This document shows positions 12,306 through 21,623 of a stretch of DNA of 27,500 bases, in pieces. A model generated the notes under the pieces. The model saw only the letters and a program-made list of their open reading frames with translations, had not been told where the DNA came from and made no database searches. The stretch is from positions 1-27,500 of the forward strand of contig JADZDV010000368.1 in NCBI GenBank assembly GCA_020850915.1, read 5' to 3'. Every line of letters begins with the position of its first letter. Within the stretch, counting starts at the first letter, position 1. The position numbers and the translations under genes were made by a program. Source of the DNA: Chloroflexota bacterium. GTDB taxonomy: Bacteria; Chloroflexota; UBA6077; JADZDV01.

Positions 12306-15300
12306 ATGTCGCGGTTTGGACGGCTCTTCATCGTGGTCACCTGGCTCACCATCCTCTCCATGGTGCCCCTCCCCTGGCAGCAGCTCGGACACCTGAACTT
12401 GGTCTTCCCAACGGTGGCCTGGGCCAGTCCGAACCTGATGACGCCGCTAGCCAGTCTTCTCTCGGGCGCGACGAGCGCGTCGCCCGCCCTCCAGAACGCC
12501 TTCCCTCCGGAGAAGGTCGTCCTCCAGCATCCGGGTGGCCTGGCGGTCGGCCAGAAGCCACCGGTGCGCCCCGAGTTCGACTTCAGCGCCAGCGCACAGA
12601 AGGGGCCGGGCGTCACTGTCCGGGTCGCCGCGCCGGCGGACCCGGTGCGGGAAGTCGATCTGCGGCTGCTCGGCGTGGGTGGGCGCCAGGGCCACCAGCA
12701 GGGTGGCAAGACGACGTTTGACGTGCCGGCCAGCGGCGCGGTGTCGCAGGTGATCAACGAGCCCGTGGTCGGTGGACCCGTTGGCAGCTTCTTCAGCGCG
12801 CTGCTCGCGGCGCCCGGGACCCCCGCGGCCACCCCATCGGCCACGATGGCCCCGACCCGCCAGGCCAGCGTGACGACCACGAGCACCACGACCACGGCGA
12901 CGAGCACGAGCACGAGGACGAGCACGACCGCCACCGCGGTCACCACGACGGCGACCAGCGCCACCAGCACGGTGACCACGACCGCGACGACAGGAACCGC
13001 CACCGCCTCCCTGACGCCCACGCCCAGCGGGACCCCGGCCGCCACCCCCACGCTGGACACGAGCGCCCCGGGTGGCAATCGCTACGGCGCCCATCTCGAG
13101 CTGACCTACGAGCCAACCGCGAACGGGCAGGGGATCAAGGAGACCCTCCTGCTGCACGATCGCCCGCGGACGAACGTCCTGAGCTACCAGCTCAACGCCC
13201 CGGACTTCTCGGCCGTGGCGCAGCAGAACGGAAGCTATTGGCTGGTGGCCGGCGACGGCCGCCACGTCTTCACCATCGAGGCCCCGACCTTCCAGGACGC
13301 CCGGGGCCAGAAGGGCGCCGTCAGCTACCGCTTCACCGGGCAGCAGCTGGACGTCATCCTGGACCAGCACCTGGTCGATACGGGCGCCCTGCCGCTGGAG
13401 GTCGATCCCACCATCACGACCTCAGCGGCGGACCTGCTGTCAACGGCCCCGCCACCCTGGCAGCACCAGTCGGTGACAGCCACCGACGGCACGCAAGCCT
13501 TCTTCTACTACGACGGCGGCATCAAGTTCGTCACCTCAACCGACAACCTGGCCAGCGTCTCCTCGGCCACGACGGTGGTCGCGAGCGTGGGCTCGCAGGA
13601 CTTCGCGGCGGAGGTGGACCAGAACACCGACAAAATCTACGTGGTGACCACGGGCACCTTCAGCGGCTCGCACGTGCTGCGGATCTACCCGCTGAGCTAC
13701 AGCAGCGGGTCCCACACCTGGACGGTGGGGACGGCGGTCGACGTCAAGTCACACGCGACCAACTCCTGGAGCGGCGCCAGCGTAGCGATCGAGCGGGGCG
13801 CTACGGACTACCTCTGGGTGGGGGCCGACGAGAAGTCCGGCAGTACCTACACCTACAAGACCTGGCACGCCAGCCTCTCCACGGTCGAGAGCAGCCCAAC
13901 CTGGAGCGAGACGAATCCCAGCCTGACCAGCTCGGCCACCGCCTACGTCCACTACGGCGCCCTGGTGGCGCTGCACAACGGCGTGGCCGTCGCCGGCCGC
14001 GGGCTGGCCGGCGCCTCCCAGCGCCAGGTGGCGAATCTCTACGTGCGGGGGACGGGCTGGGGGAGCGTGGCGGCGATCCGCGGCGGCAGCCCGGCCTTCA
14101 ACAATGGTCGCGAGTTCAGCCTGCTCGCCGTGTATGACCCGCTCTCCCAGGCCGACAACGTCGTGGCCTACCGCCCGATGGTGGCGATGGTCGGGACCAA
14201 CAACGACGACAACTCCGAGGATCCCATCACCCTGAACATCGTCCGCTACGGCGAGACGACCTGGACCACCGTCACCTCGACGGCCACTTCGGCCGCCAAC
14301 GCCGCGGCCAAGGGCGACCTGGTGCCCCAGCTGGCCTGGGACGGCACCAGCTACTACCTGTTCCGCCTGAAGAAGAACGGCGCGACCGACTGGCAGATCA
14401 ACGGCCAGCGCGGCAAGCTCACCGGCGGCGGGACCCCGACCGAAGAGCTCGATCCGGATCGCACCTGGATTGTGGAGACGACGGACAAGGACCTCAACTG
14501 GCTCAGCGTGCCCCGCACGCTGGGCACGGAGATCATCCCCTTCTTCTACATCCGCGATAAGTCGCCCGATGAGCTGGTGGTCCAGGCGCAGCGGGTGGAC
14601 CTGCTGGGCTACCGCAAGGTCTGGGACTACCAGGAGGTGAAGGTCCCCGGCGCTGGGAAACTCCGGGTGAACCTGGCCAACGGCAACCTCCACTACGAGA
14701 TGGACGACGCCAACGTCCCGGCCCGCAAGTGGAACGACCAGATCCAGCGGGTCTACGACGCGCAGTCGGGCCTCGCCAGCCTCTTCGGCACCGGCTGGTC
14801 CGGGCTCTTCAATCCCCGCCTGAAGTTCTATAAGGCCGACGGCACCGCGCTGACCAGTTCGGATGGCACCGAGAAGCGGATCGAGTACTGGACCCAGGAC
14901 GGCTCGAAGTACCTCTACCTGCTCGACGGCAGCACCTGGCGCCCCGAGCTGGGCATGAAGATGACGCTCGAGAAGCGGACGGGCGACTCCAAGGGCAACT
15001 GGCGGATCACCGACCTGTACGATCAGACCGTCTACTTCAACACCAGCGGCGACCCGCTGCTCAAGTACGACGTGGACCAGAGCAACAACGCCACCTGGAC
15101 CTGGACCTACACCAGCGGCGTGCTCTCGAGCATCACCGGCGTCAAGCAGACCGACGGCAGCAGCGCCGGCCGCACCCAGACCTTCACCGTCTCGAGCGGC
15201 CTGGTCACCAAGATCATCCTCTCCAATCCGGGGGCCAACCTCGGCACCTGCGAGGCCAGCCACACCACGAGCGACTGCCACGTCTACACCTACGGCTACA

Positions 15301-18300
15301 CCAGCGGTCGCCTGACCTCCGTGACCCTGGTGAGCAACTCGTCGACCTTCAGCGGCGGGAGCGCCGTCACCGTCCAGTACGGCTACGACGCCACGACCGG
15401 CAAGCTCACCTCGATCACCACCCCTGAGGGCAACGTCTACAGTATCGCCTACGACAGCCTGGGCCGGGTCGCTTCCATCGACCTGCCGGACGTCTCCACC
15501 GGCTCCAGCTCCACCTGCGGCCTGACCCACTGCTGGCGCTTCAGCTACGCCGAGGGCCAGGGCCAGGTCACCGTCACCGACCCGCGGAACAACGCCTGGG
15601 TCTACAAGGCGCTCGGCTCCGGCCTGGTCTACTCCCAGGCCGATCCAAACGGCAACACCACCACCCGGGCCTGGAGCGCGGAGAACAACAAGGTCAGCGA
15701 GACCGACCCGCTCAATCACACCACCTCCTTCGAGTACGACAGCAAGGCCAACCGCACCAGGATCGTCGACCCGGTCAACGGCTCGGCCCATCCGACCACC
15801 TTCACCTACGTCAGCACGAACCGCCGGGCCAGCAAGACCGACGCGCGGGGCAACACCACCACCTACAGCTACACGGGGCTCGGCGATCTGGACGTGGAGA
15901 CCGACGCCGAGAACAAGACCGTCGACCACGACTACAACAGCCTGCGCCTGCTGACCCAGGTGGCCGACGCCCGGGGCAAGGTCACCACGATGACCTACGA
16001 CAGCTTCGCCCAGCTCGCGACGGAGACACGGCCGGACGGCAGCGAGACGCGGATCACCCACGACAGCTGGGGGCAGCCCACCGACATCCGGGTCGGCGGC
16101 ACCTCCACGAGCAGCAGCGATCACCTGACCCACGTCACCTACGACGAGCTTGGCCGCGAGACGGAGGTCCGGGTGCGGATGGGCTCGGATCCGACGACCA
16201 ACGACAGCGCCGACCTGGTGACGAGCAAGGCCTACGACCGGGACGGCAACCTGACCTCGTCGACCGATCCGAACGGCAACGCGGCCACCCTGACGAATGA
16301 CCACCGCGGGCGGGTCGTGGCGCTCGACTACCCGATCGGCAACGGCGGCGCGGACAACACCACCCGCCCCTGCACCGCCTACCAGTACGACCAGCTCGGT
16401 AACCAGACCAACGTCCGGGTGGCGATCTCGCGCGGGTCGAGCGCCTCGTGCTCGTTCTCCGCGGGGAGCGTGACCTGGAGCGAGACCCAGTCGACCTACG
16501 ACAGCCGCAACCTCAAGACCGACGAGAGCCTGATCAACCTCACGACGGGGGAGTACGCCGGCGGGACGATCACGACCTCCTGGCAGTACGACGCGGCCGG
16601 CCGCAACACCCGGGTGACCGACCCGCGCGGCAACTACCTGGTCCTGGACTACGACGCCCTGGGCCGGAAGACCTCGGGGCAGACGGCCGTCACCCTCACG
16701 GGCGTGAGTGGCTCGGGCTGCCACAGCATCAGTGGGGCGGTCTGCGCGGAGGAGCGGTGGGAGTACGATCGGGTCGGCAACGTCGTGACCCACGTCATCC
16801 CGCGCGGCACGGGCAACAGCCAGACCGAAGAGACCCAGACCTTCACCTACGACAAGGTCCAGCGGACCCTGACCAAGACCAACGAGCTCGGGAAGACCTG
16901 GACCTACACCTACGACGGCAACGGCAATCCCCTCACCGAGACGGACCCGCTCACGCATGCCACCACCTGGACCTATGACGACGTCGACCGGGTTCTGACC
17001 AGCACCGACGCGCTGGGCAACCAGTCCAGCTACACCTACGACACGTGGGGCAACCGCCTCTCCTTCACCGATCCCAACGGCAACCTCACCAGCTACGCCT
17101 ACGACAAGGCGAGTCGGCTAACGAGCGTGACCGACGGGGCGGGGGTGACCAGCTCCTTCAGCTACGACAAGAACGGCAACCGCACGGGGGTGACCGATCC
17201 TCGTGGCAAGACCCAGACCCTGGGGTACGACAAGCTGAACCGGCTCACCTCGGAGCAGACGCCCAACGCGACGGCCTGCACGCCGAGCTGCGCCGAGGCG
17301 GCCCGCACGGCCACGTACAGCTACACCCTGGATGGCCAGCGCAACGTCGTGACCGACTTTACCAGCACCACCCGCACCTACGGCTACGACTCAGCGAGGC
17401 GGCTGAACGCGATCAACTACTCCGACAGCACGCCAGATGTGGGCTACACCTACGACAAGGCGGGCAATCGCCTGACGATGAGCGAGGGCGGCTCGACCAC
17501 GGCGACCGACACCTACGACGAGCTGAACCGCCTGCTGACCGAGACCCGGAGCGGCAACGTCCTGACCTACACGTACGACCGGCGGGACAATCTTTCGACG
17601 ACCTACCCGGACAGCAAGGTCGCCAGTTCGGCCTACGACGCGGCGGGCCACCTGCAGTCCCTGGACGACTGGCGGGGCAGCAGCACGGGCCGGACGAGCT
17701 ACACCTACGATGACGCGGGGCGGAAGACGTCGCAGACCCTGCCAACGAGCGCCTACACGAGCTGGAGCTACGACAACGCGAATCGGCTGAGCCAGGTGGA
17801 GCACAAGGCGAGCTCCGGCGGCAGCGTCCTGGCGCGCTTCTCCTACACCTACGATCAGGCGGGCAACCGCCTGAGCCAGACGGACTACGACGGCACCAAC
17901 ACGTACACCCAGCTCTTCGACTACGACCACCTCCACCGCCTGGTGGCCGAGGTGCCCCGCGTCGCCTACAACCCGACCGCCTACGGCTACGATGCCGCGG
18001 GCAACCGCACGGCGCTGGGGACGGGGGGCTCCCTGGTGGAGGACAACGCCGGCTCCGGGCTGACCTGGTCCGGCTCGCACGGCAGCAGCAGTAACAGCAA
18101 CGCCTCGGGCGGCAGCTACACCCGGCTGGGCTCGCCCGGCGACTACGTCGACTACAGCTTCACGGGGGTGGCGGCGACCTTCGTCTACAACACGGACACC
18201 GACGCCGGCACCGTCTCGCTCTACCTGGACCCCGCGGGTGGCGGGGACGGGACCCTGCTGGACCAGATTAACGAGTGTACGTCCAGCACGACCTGGCAGA

Positions 18301-19967
18301 ACCGACGCACCCTGAGCGGGTTCGCCAGCGGCAGCCACACCCTGCGGGTGAAGTTCGCGGCCAGTTGTCCGGGCTCGGTGGACAACCACGTCAACGTCGA
18401 CGCCTTCCGGGCCTACACGGAGGCGAAGACCTACGAGTACGACGACGACAACCGCCTGAAGACGATCAAGGTCGGCGGGGTCACCGACACGAGCTTCGAG
18501 TACGACCAGAACGGTTCGACGACCAAGAAGACCCAGGGCGCCAATACGACGACCTACACCTACGATGGGGCGCGACGCCTGACGGACGTCTCGCTGAACG
18601 GCACGAGCCAGGCGAGCTTCGCCTACGACGGGGACGGCGCCCGGACGAGCAAGACGGTTGGTGGGACCGCCACGACGTACGTCAACGAGACGCGGGCCTT
18701 CAGCCAGGCGCTCCTGTCGATGAAGGTCGGCAGCAGCCTGAGCTACGGCGTGGTGCTGCCACGGGAGGACGAGAGCTGGGATTGGGCGGACAACGGGATG
18801 TCGTACACCTACGACGGCAACCTGCCGACCTACGCCAGCGATCCGACCGGCGAGCGCGAGCAGCTCCAGTCGAAGGATAAGAAGAGCCCGGTGCCGGCCC
18901 TGGCGCCCGACCGGGAGAACCGCTCGGGCGCGGCCAAGTTCAGCCCCAACGGGGAGCCGGCGAAGAAGGCGGACGACAACCTCTCGTTCGGCGACCTGCG
19001 GGACGACGCCTACCGCCCGCCGAGTGTGGGCGGCGGCGTGCGGCCAAGCGGGGCCCAGGGCGCCACGGACGCGACCAAGCGCGACGGCTCGCAGCGCGGC
19101 CAGGACGGCGAGGCCCGCCGGCGAGACACCTCGCGCGGAGCTGCGGATCGCGGCGACAACGGCCGCGGCTCGGCCCAGGACACCCAGATGGGGACCCAGG
19201 CCAAGCGCTCCGGCCTCTTCGCCGACGTGTTCAGCACGAAGCGGTCGCAGTGGCCCAGCAATACCCAGGTCCTGCAAGCCACAACCTCAGGCAACACCCT
19301 CAGCTTCCTGCCGGGCCTGACCCAGTACGACCCGTCGAAGGTCGGCAACGCCCAGTGGAGCTTCTTCCACGGGGATGCCCAAAACAACCGCCTCCTGACC
19401 GACGGGGGTGCCAGCATTAGCAAGACCTGGGAGTACGACCCGTTCGGCGTCCTGCGCAGCCAGACGGGCTCCGGCGCCAGCGAGTTCCAATACGCGAGCG
19501 AGCAGAAGGACGGCGAGACCGGTTTGATCAACCTGCGGGCACGGTACTACGATCCCTCGCTTGGGCGATTCATTTCTAGGGATAGTCAAGGTGGGCACAT
19601 TGGATTCACTCAAACCTTCAACAGGTACATCTACGCGCTGAACAATCCGCTGGTGCTAATTGATCCCTCAGGGTACAATCCGCAGGAAAAGCGCGCAGAA
19701 GCACGGCACTTTAGGGAGGAGCAGGCAAAGTGGGCCGCAGTGGCGCTTCTTGGTGGTGCCGCTACCATTTCTCTCGGTGTAGTGACTCCTCCCGGTATCG
19801 TAGAGGGCCTTCTTACAGCCTACGCGATTAACAAGGCTGCTGCCTACGGTACCTTGGCTGAACAGCTCGAGTATGAAGCTGATCAGGAGGAACGCGATGG
19901 AGAACAAAAGCAACAGCAACAACAGCAGCAAGGTGATCCGGTAGGCGCCGGAGACAGTAGTCAGTGA
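12306..19967 (+). CDS. Giant secreted RHS/YD-repeat protein (possible polymorphic toxin)
   Basis: 2553 residues. The start ATG has GGAGGT six bases upstream. Residues 1-40 are a Sec signal peptide (hydrophobic core, end AWA-SP). Residues 169-255 are a Thr/Ser-rich linker. From 256 comes a beta-rich entry domain, then a propeller-like region (about 375-740). The RHS shell begins near 778 and holds many YD repeats (YDSLGRVASIDL, YDANGN-type units) to about 1900. A domain of about 125 residues resembling a carbohydrate-binding beta-sandwich (1914-2038) interrupts them. A disordered charged insert (2162-2328) precedes the RHS core (YDPFG..., GLINLRARYYDPSLGRFISR, NNPLVLIDPSGY). The last 96 residues form the variable tip, with one hydrophobic stretch and poly-Gln; no known toxin fold is recognised. 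Codons become AT-richer from about 19560, as in exchanged tips. Confidence 0.93.
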   Translation: MSRFGRLFIVVTWLTILSMVPLPWQQLGHLNLVFPTVAWASPNLMTPLASLLSGATSASPALQNAFPPEKVVLQHPGGLAVGQKPPVRPEFDFSASAQKGPGVTVRVAAPADPVREVDLRLLGVGGRQGHQQGGKTTFDVPASGAVSQVINEPVVGGPVGSFFSALLAAPGTPAATPSATMAPTRQASVTTTSTTTTATSTSTRTSTTATAVTTTATSATSTVTTTATTGTATASLTPTPSGTPAATPTLDTSAPGGNRYGAHLELTYEPTANGQGIKETLLLHDRPRTNVLSYQLNAPDFSAVAQQNGSYWLVAGDGRHVFTIEAPTFQDARGQKGAVSYRFTGQQLDVILDQHLVDTGALPLEVDPTITTSAADLLSTAPPPWQHQSVTATDGTQAFFYYDGGIKFVTSTDNLASVSSATTVVASVGSQDFAAEVDQNTDKIYVVTTGTFSGSHVLRIYPLSYSSGSHTWTVGTAVDVKSHATNSWSGASVAIERGATDYLWVGADEKSGSTYTYKTWHASLSTVESSPTWSETNPSLTSSATAYVHYGALVALHNGVAVAGRGLAGASQRQVANLYVRGTGWGSVAAIRGGSPAFNNGREFSLLAVYDPLSQADNVVAYRPMVAMVGTNNDDNSEDPITLNIVRYGETTWTTVTSTATSAANAAAKGDLVPQLAWDGTSYYLFRLKKNGATDWQINGQRGKLTGGGTPTEELDPDRTWIVETTDKDLNWLSVPRTLGTEIIPFFYIRDKSPDELVVQAQRVDLLGYRKVWDYQEVKVPGAGKLRVNLANGNLHYEMDDANVPARKWNDQIQRVYDAQSGLASLFGTGWSGLFNPRLKFYKADGTALTSSDGTEKRIEYWTQDGSKYLYLLDGSTWRPELGMKMTLEKRTGDSKGNWRITDLYDQTVYFNTSGDPLLKYDVDQSNNATWTWTYTSGVLSSITGVKQTDGSSAGRTQTFTVSSGLVTKIILSNPGANLGTCEASHTTSDCHVYTYGYTSGRLTSVTLVSNSSTFSGGSAVTVQYGYDATTGKLTSITTPEGNVYSIAYDSLGRVASIDLPDVSTGSSSTCGLTHCWRFSYAEGQGQVTVTDPRNNAWVYKALGSGLVYSQADPNGNTTTRAWSAENNKVSETDPLNHTTSFEYDSKANRTRIVDPVNGSAHPTTFTYVSTNRRASKTDARGNTTTYSYTGLGDLDVETDAENKTVDHDYNSLRLLTQVADARGKVTTMTYDSFAQLATETRPDGSETRITHDSWGQPTDIRVGGTSTSSSDHLTHVTYDELGRETEVRVRMGSDPTTNDSADLVTSKAYDRDGNLTSSTDPNGNAATLTNDHRGRVVALDYPIGNGGADNTTRPCTAYQYDQLGNQTNVRVAISRGSSASCSFSAGSVTWSETQSTYDSRNLKTDESLINLTTGEYAGGTITTSWQYDAAGRNTRVTDPRGNYLVLDYDALGRKTSGQTAVTLTGVSGSGCHSISGAVCAEERWEYDRVGNVVTHVIPRGTGNSQTEETQTFTYDKVQRTLTKTNELGKTWTYTYDGNGNPLTETDPLTHATTWTYDDVDRVLTSTDALGNQSSYTYDTWGNRLSFTDPNGNLTSYAYDKASRLTSVTDGAGVTSSFSYDKNGNRTGVTDPRGKTQTLGYDKLNRLTSEQTPNATACTPSCAEAARTATYSYTLDGQRNVVTDFTSTTRTYGYDSARRLNAINYSDSTPDVGYTYDKAGNRLTMSEGGSTTATDTYDELNRLLTETRSGNVLTYTYDRRDNLSTTYPDSKVASSAYDAAGHLQSLDDWRGSSTGRTSYTYDDAGRKTSQTLPTSAYTSWSYDNANRLSQVEHKASSGGSVLARFSYTYDQAGNRLSQTDYDGTNTYTQLFDYDHLHRLVAEVPRVAYNPTAYGYDAAGNRTALGTGGSLVEDNAGSGLTWSGSHGSSSNSNASGGSYTRLGSPGDYVDYSFTGVAATFVYNTDTDAGTVSLYLDPAGGGDGTLLDQINECTSSTTWQNRRTLSGFASGSHTLRVKFAASCPGSVDNHVNVDAFRAYTEAKTYEYDDDNRLKTIKVGGVTDTSFEYDQNGSTTKKTQGANTTTYTYDGARRLTDVSLNGTSQASFAYDGDGARTSKTVGGTATTYVNETRAFSQALLSMKVGSSLSYGVVLPREDESWDWADNGMSYTYDGNLPTYASDPTGEREQLQSKDKKSPVPALAPDRENRSGAAKFSPNGEPAKKADDNLSFGDLRDDAYRPPSVGGGVRPSGAQGATDATKRDGSQRGQDGEARRRDTSRGAADRGDNGRGSAQDTQMGTQAKRSGLFADVFSTKRSQWPSNTQVLQATTSGNTLSFLPGLTQYDPSKVGNAQWSFFHGDAQNNRLLTDGGASISKTWEYDPFGVLRSQTGSGASEFQYASEQKDGETGLINLRARYYDPSLGRFISRDSQGGHIGFTQTFNRYIYALNNPLVLIDPSGYNPQEKRAEARHFREEQAKWAAVALLGGAATISLGVVTPPGIVEGLLTAYAINKAAAYGTLAEQLEYEADQEERDGEQKQQQQQQQGDPVGAGDSSQ

Positions 19968-19995
19968 AGTTCTCGATAGTTAACTTGTAAGCTTC

Positions 19996-20034
19996 CTTTG
20001 CCTTGGCCTAGAATACCTCTAGGCCAAGGCAAAG
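19996..20034 (+). terminator. Strong 16-bp hairpin after the RHS gene
   Basis: CTTTGCCTTGGCCTAG (19996-20011) and its exact complement (20019-20034) enclose a 7-base loop, 28 bases after the RHS stop codon. There is no U-run now, because the IS256 remnant begins exactly at its 3' edge. It was probably the RHS terminator. Confidence 0.6.
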
Positions 20035-20593
20035 TTAGAGTCCCCAGGAGTGTGTAAAAGGCAGAGCGGTTGACACGATCGGCCATCGGGTGGTTCTCAT
20101 CAAGTTGCCGAGACCAGATGAGAGGAGCCACCGCGATGGCCGACGAGCTGAGGATGGCACTGGAGGCGCTGCTGCGCAAGGGGCAGCTGGAGCCGGAGGC
20201 GGACTTTCTGCGCGAGGGCGTTCGGATCTTCAGTCAGGCGCTGATGGAACCGGAGGTGGCCCAGCACCTGGGCGCCGAGCGGCACGAGCGGACGCTGGAG
20301 CGGACCGGGCAGCGCAACGGCTACCGCGAGCGGGAGGTGCTGGGGCTGGATGTGGGCCCGATTGAAGACGGAGCGTTCTGGCTCCAGTTCCTGCGCGGCC
20401 TGGTGGCCCGGGGCCTCGGCGGGGTGCAGCTGCTCACCAGCGACGCCCACCAGGGCCACCAGGCCGCCATCGAAGCGGTGCTGCAAGGGGCCAGCTGGCG
20501 GCGGTGTCCATAGCTCCACAGGCCCGACGACGACACCCACAACCACGACGAGGACCACCCACCCTCATTTACACACTTCACGGGACTCTAACG
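20035..20593. mobile_element. Internally deleted IS256-family element with TIRs and 8-bp target duplication
   Basis: Terminal inverted repeats of about 27 bp (left 20034-20060, right 20566-20592, 23 matches) begin GTTAGAGTCCC and share AGTGTGTAAA. The octamer AGGCAAAG occurs at both edges (20027-20034 and 20594-20601), the size of duplication made by IS256 transposases. Inside is only a truncated transposase (20136-20513). A full IS256 element is about 1.3-1.5 kb, so roughly 0.8 kb is missing. It inserted directly against the RHS terminator hairpin. Confidence 0.8.
20136..20513 (+). pseudogene. IS256-family transposase, internally deleted and truncated
   Basis: The N-terminal part (ALLRKGQLEPEADFLREGVR; EVAQHLGAERHERT; TGQRNGYRERE) is typical of IS256/mutator transposases. 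It then jumps without a frame change to VLGLDVGPIEDGAFWLQFLR and LLTSDAHQGHQAAIEAVL, the region around the second catalytic Asp. The expected segment with the first Asp is absent, the junction lying at the shared RERE/EREV residues. The frame ends at ASWRRCP, where intact relatives continue with RVHF, so the third catalytic residue is also lost. It is inactive, but its ends could still be mobilised by an intact relative. Confidence 0.88.
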
Positions 20594-20682
20594 AGGCAAA
20601 GCCTGCCGCCAGATCTCTCACGTCGATTCTGGCCGCGTAGTGTTTAGAATAAAGCACCAGAACACCAGATGGAGATAAAGCG

Positions 20683-20940
20683 ATGCAACTGAACTACAAG
20701 GTCACTTGTCTGAAGCTCGCGGAAGGATTAGGACAGGCATTAACTGGCGCATATTGGTTCGAGCAAGGAGATAAGAAATCAAACCTTGGTGATGATGTTG
20801 CTCTAGCGATCGAAGCATTACTGGGAAAACATAGTGAAGATGGGTGGGAGCTCGCGTGCATATCAGTGGCGAGCATGGGCGGTGGGCTCCCAGATCGCCA
20901 TGCCACAGGCTACATTGTGGTTCTAAAGAAGTCCGGGTAA
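20683..20940 (+). CDS. Small DUF4177-like protein, possible immunity candidate
   Basis: An 85-residue protein; the start ATG has GGAGAT upstream. LNYKVTCLKL at the start and EDGWELACISVASM near the end, closing with ATGYIVVLKK, follow the pattern of DUF4177-like proteins (YKV ... GWELVSV ... YVLKR). Soluble, alpha/beta, without membrane segment. Its lower GC content matches the RHS tip rather than the RHS shell, and it is the first gene after the RHS gene, separated only by the IS256 remnant. Immunity genes normally follow RHS tips directly, so it is a candidate; I cannot show that from sequence alone. Confidence 0.72.
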   Translation: MQLNYKVTCLKLAEGLGQALTGAYWFEQGDKKSNLGDDVALAIEALLGKHSEDGWELACISVASMGGGLPDRHATGYIVVLKKSG

Positions 20941-21078
20941 TACCAATCCCGTGTGATCGTGCCGCCTCCGGGAAGGCCGAAGGGGAGGCGGACGTTGAGA
21001 CCAGGGCGGGGTCTGCTATCACCGCGGACAGCGGAGAAGACGGCCAAGAGCACGATAAAGGTGCGGCTGGTGCTCTCC

Positions 21079-21111
21079 GCATGGAGTGCCGCCGCGAGGA
21101 ACGCTCCATGC
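21079..21111 (-). terminator. Hairpin after the 21123-21446 gene
   Basis: GCATGGAG (21079-21086) pairs with CTCCATGC (21104-21111), extended by one wobble and one further pair. It begins 12 bases after the stop codon of the minus-strand gene. No U-run follows, so termination is likely by position only. Confidence 0.4.
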
Positions 21112-21122
21112 TATCCCGGTTC

Positions 21123-21446
21123 TTAGGCCGCTTGGTTGCTCGTTGGGCGGTACGTGCACCAGGTGCCGTCTTCCATCTTCTCGTGGCAGCTCCAGAATTG
21201 GCCCTTGCGGCCGTTGACCAGCACCATCGGAACGTGGTGGACGCCACACGCCGGGGCCTCCGCTTCGTTGAGGTCGTCGTCTGGCTCGGCGCCATCGATG
21301 GGAAGATCGTCCTTGAGTAGTTGGGTATGGGTGGCCCGGGCCCAGGCTAAGGCGGCCTGGGTCCCCGCCGGATCCTCGATCCTAACGGTGACAGTGTGTT
21401 TCCCATCGGTCGACATGGTCACTTCGTACATGGCTCTATTGATCAT
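21123..21446 (-). CDS. Small Cys/His zinc-ribbon-like protein (paralogue of 108-425)
   Basis: A 107-residue protein whose ATG at 21446 has an ideal AAGGAGGTGAG seven bases upstream; the in-frame GTG at 21455 lies within that SD. It shares its layout with the protein at 108-425: MYEVTMSTDGKHTVTV at the start, an acidic variable middle (EPDDDLNEAEAPA), then CGVHHVPMVLVNGRKGQFW and SCHEKMEDGTWCTYRP with the same CxxH...C...C pattern. Function is unknown. Two diverged copies 20 kb apart on one strand, each alone and each with a strong SD, suggest duplication and a useful small role, perhaps nucleic-acid binding. Confidence 0.8.
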   Translation of the reverse strand: MINRAMYEVTMSTDGKHTVTVRIEDPAGTQAALAWARATHTQLLKDDLPIDGAEPDDDLNEAEAPACGVHHVPMVLVNGRKGQFWSCHEKMEDGTWCTYRPTSNQAA

Positions 21447-21623
21447 CGTTCTCACCTCCTTTCGTAGCGTAGCGCACCGTCTTCATGAGCTGGGGCGCAT
21501 GCTCGCCTTGCTCGTCTGGTGATCTGATCCAGTGGAGTCAAGGGCGCCACATGCCGGGTGCGCACGCGAAAGGGTGCTCGTTGATCTCGCCCGTAGCGCG
21601 TGAGAGGTAGGAAACCCTATGGC

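Noticed and set aside
13749..19277. Very long minus-strand reading frames opposite the RHS gene (over 1000 and over 600 codons)
   Set aside because: They are shadows of a GC-rich, repetitive gene: low-complexity Val/Arg/Gly/Ala products without any domain.
20962..20991. Terminator after the DUF4177-like gene (CCGCCTCC/GGAGGCGG)
   Set aside because: The stem is real but the loop is large and no U-run follows; too weak to annotate.
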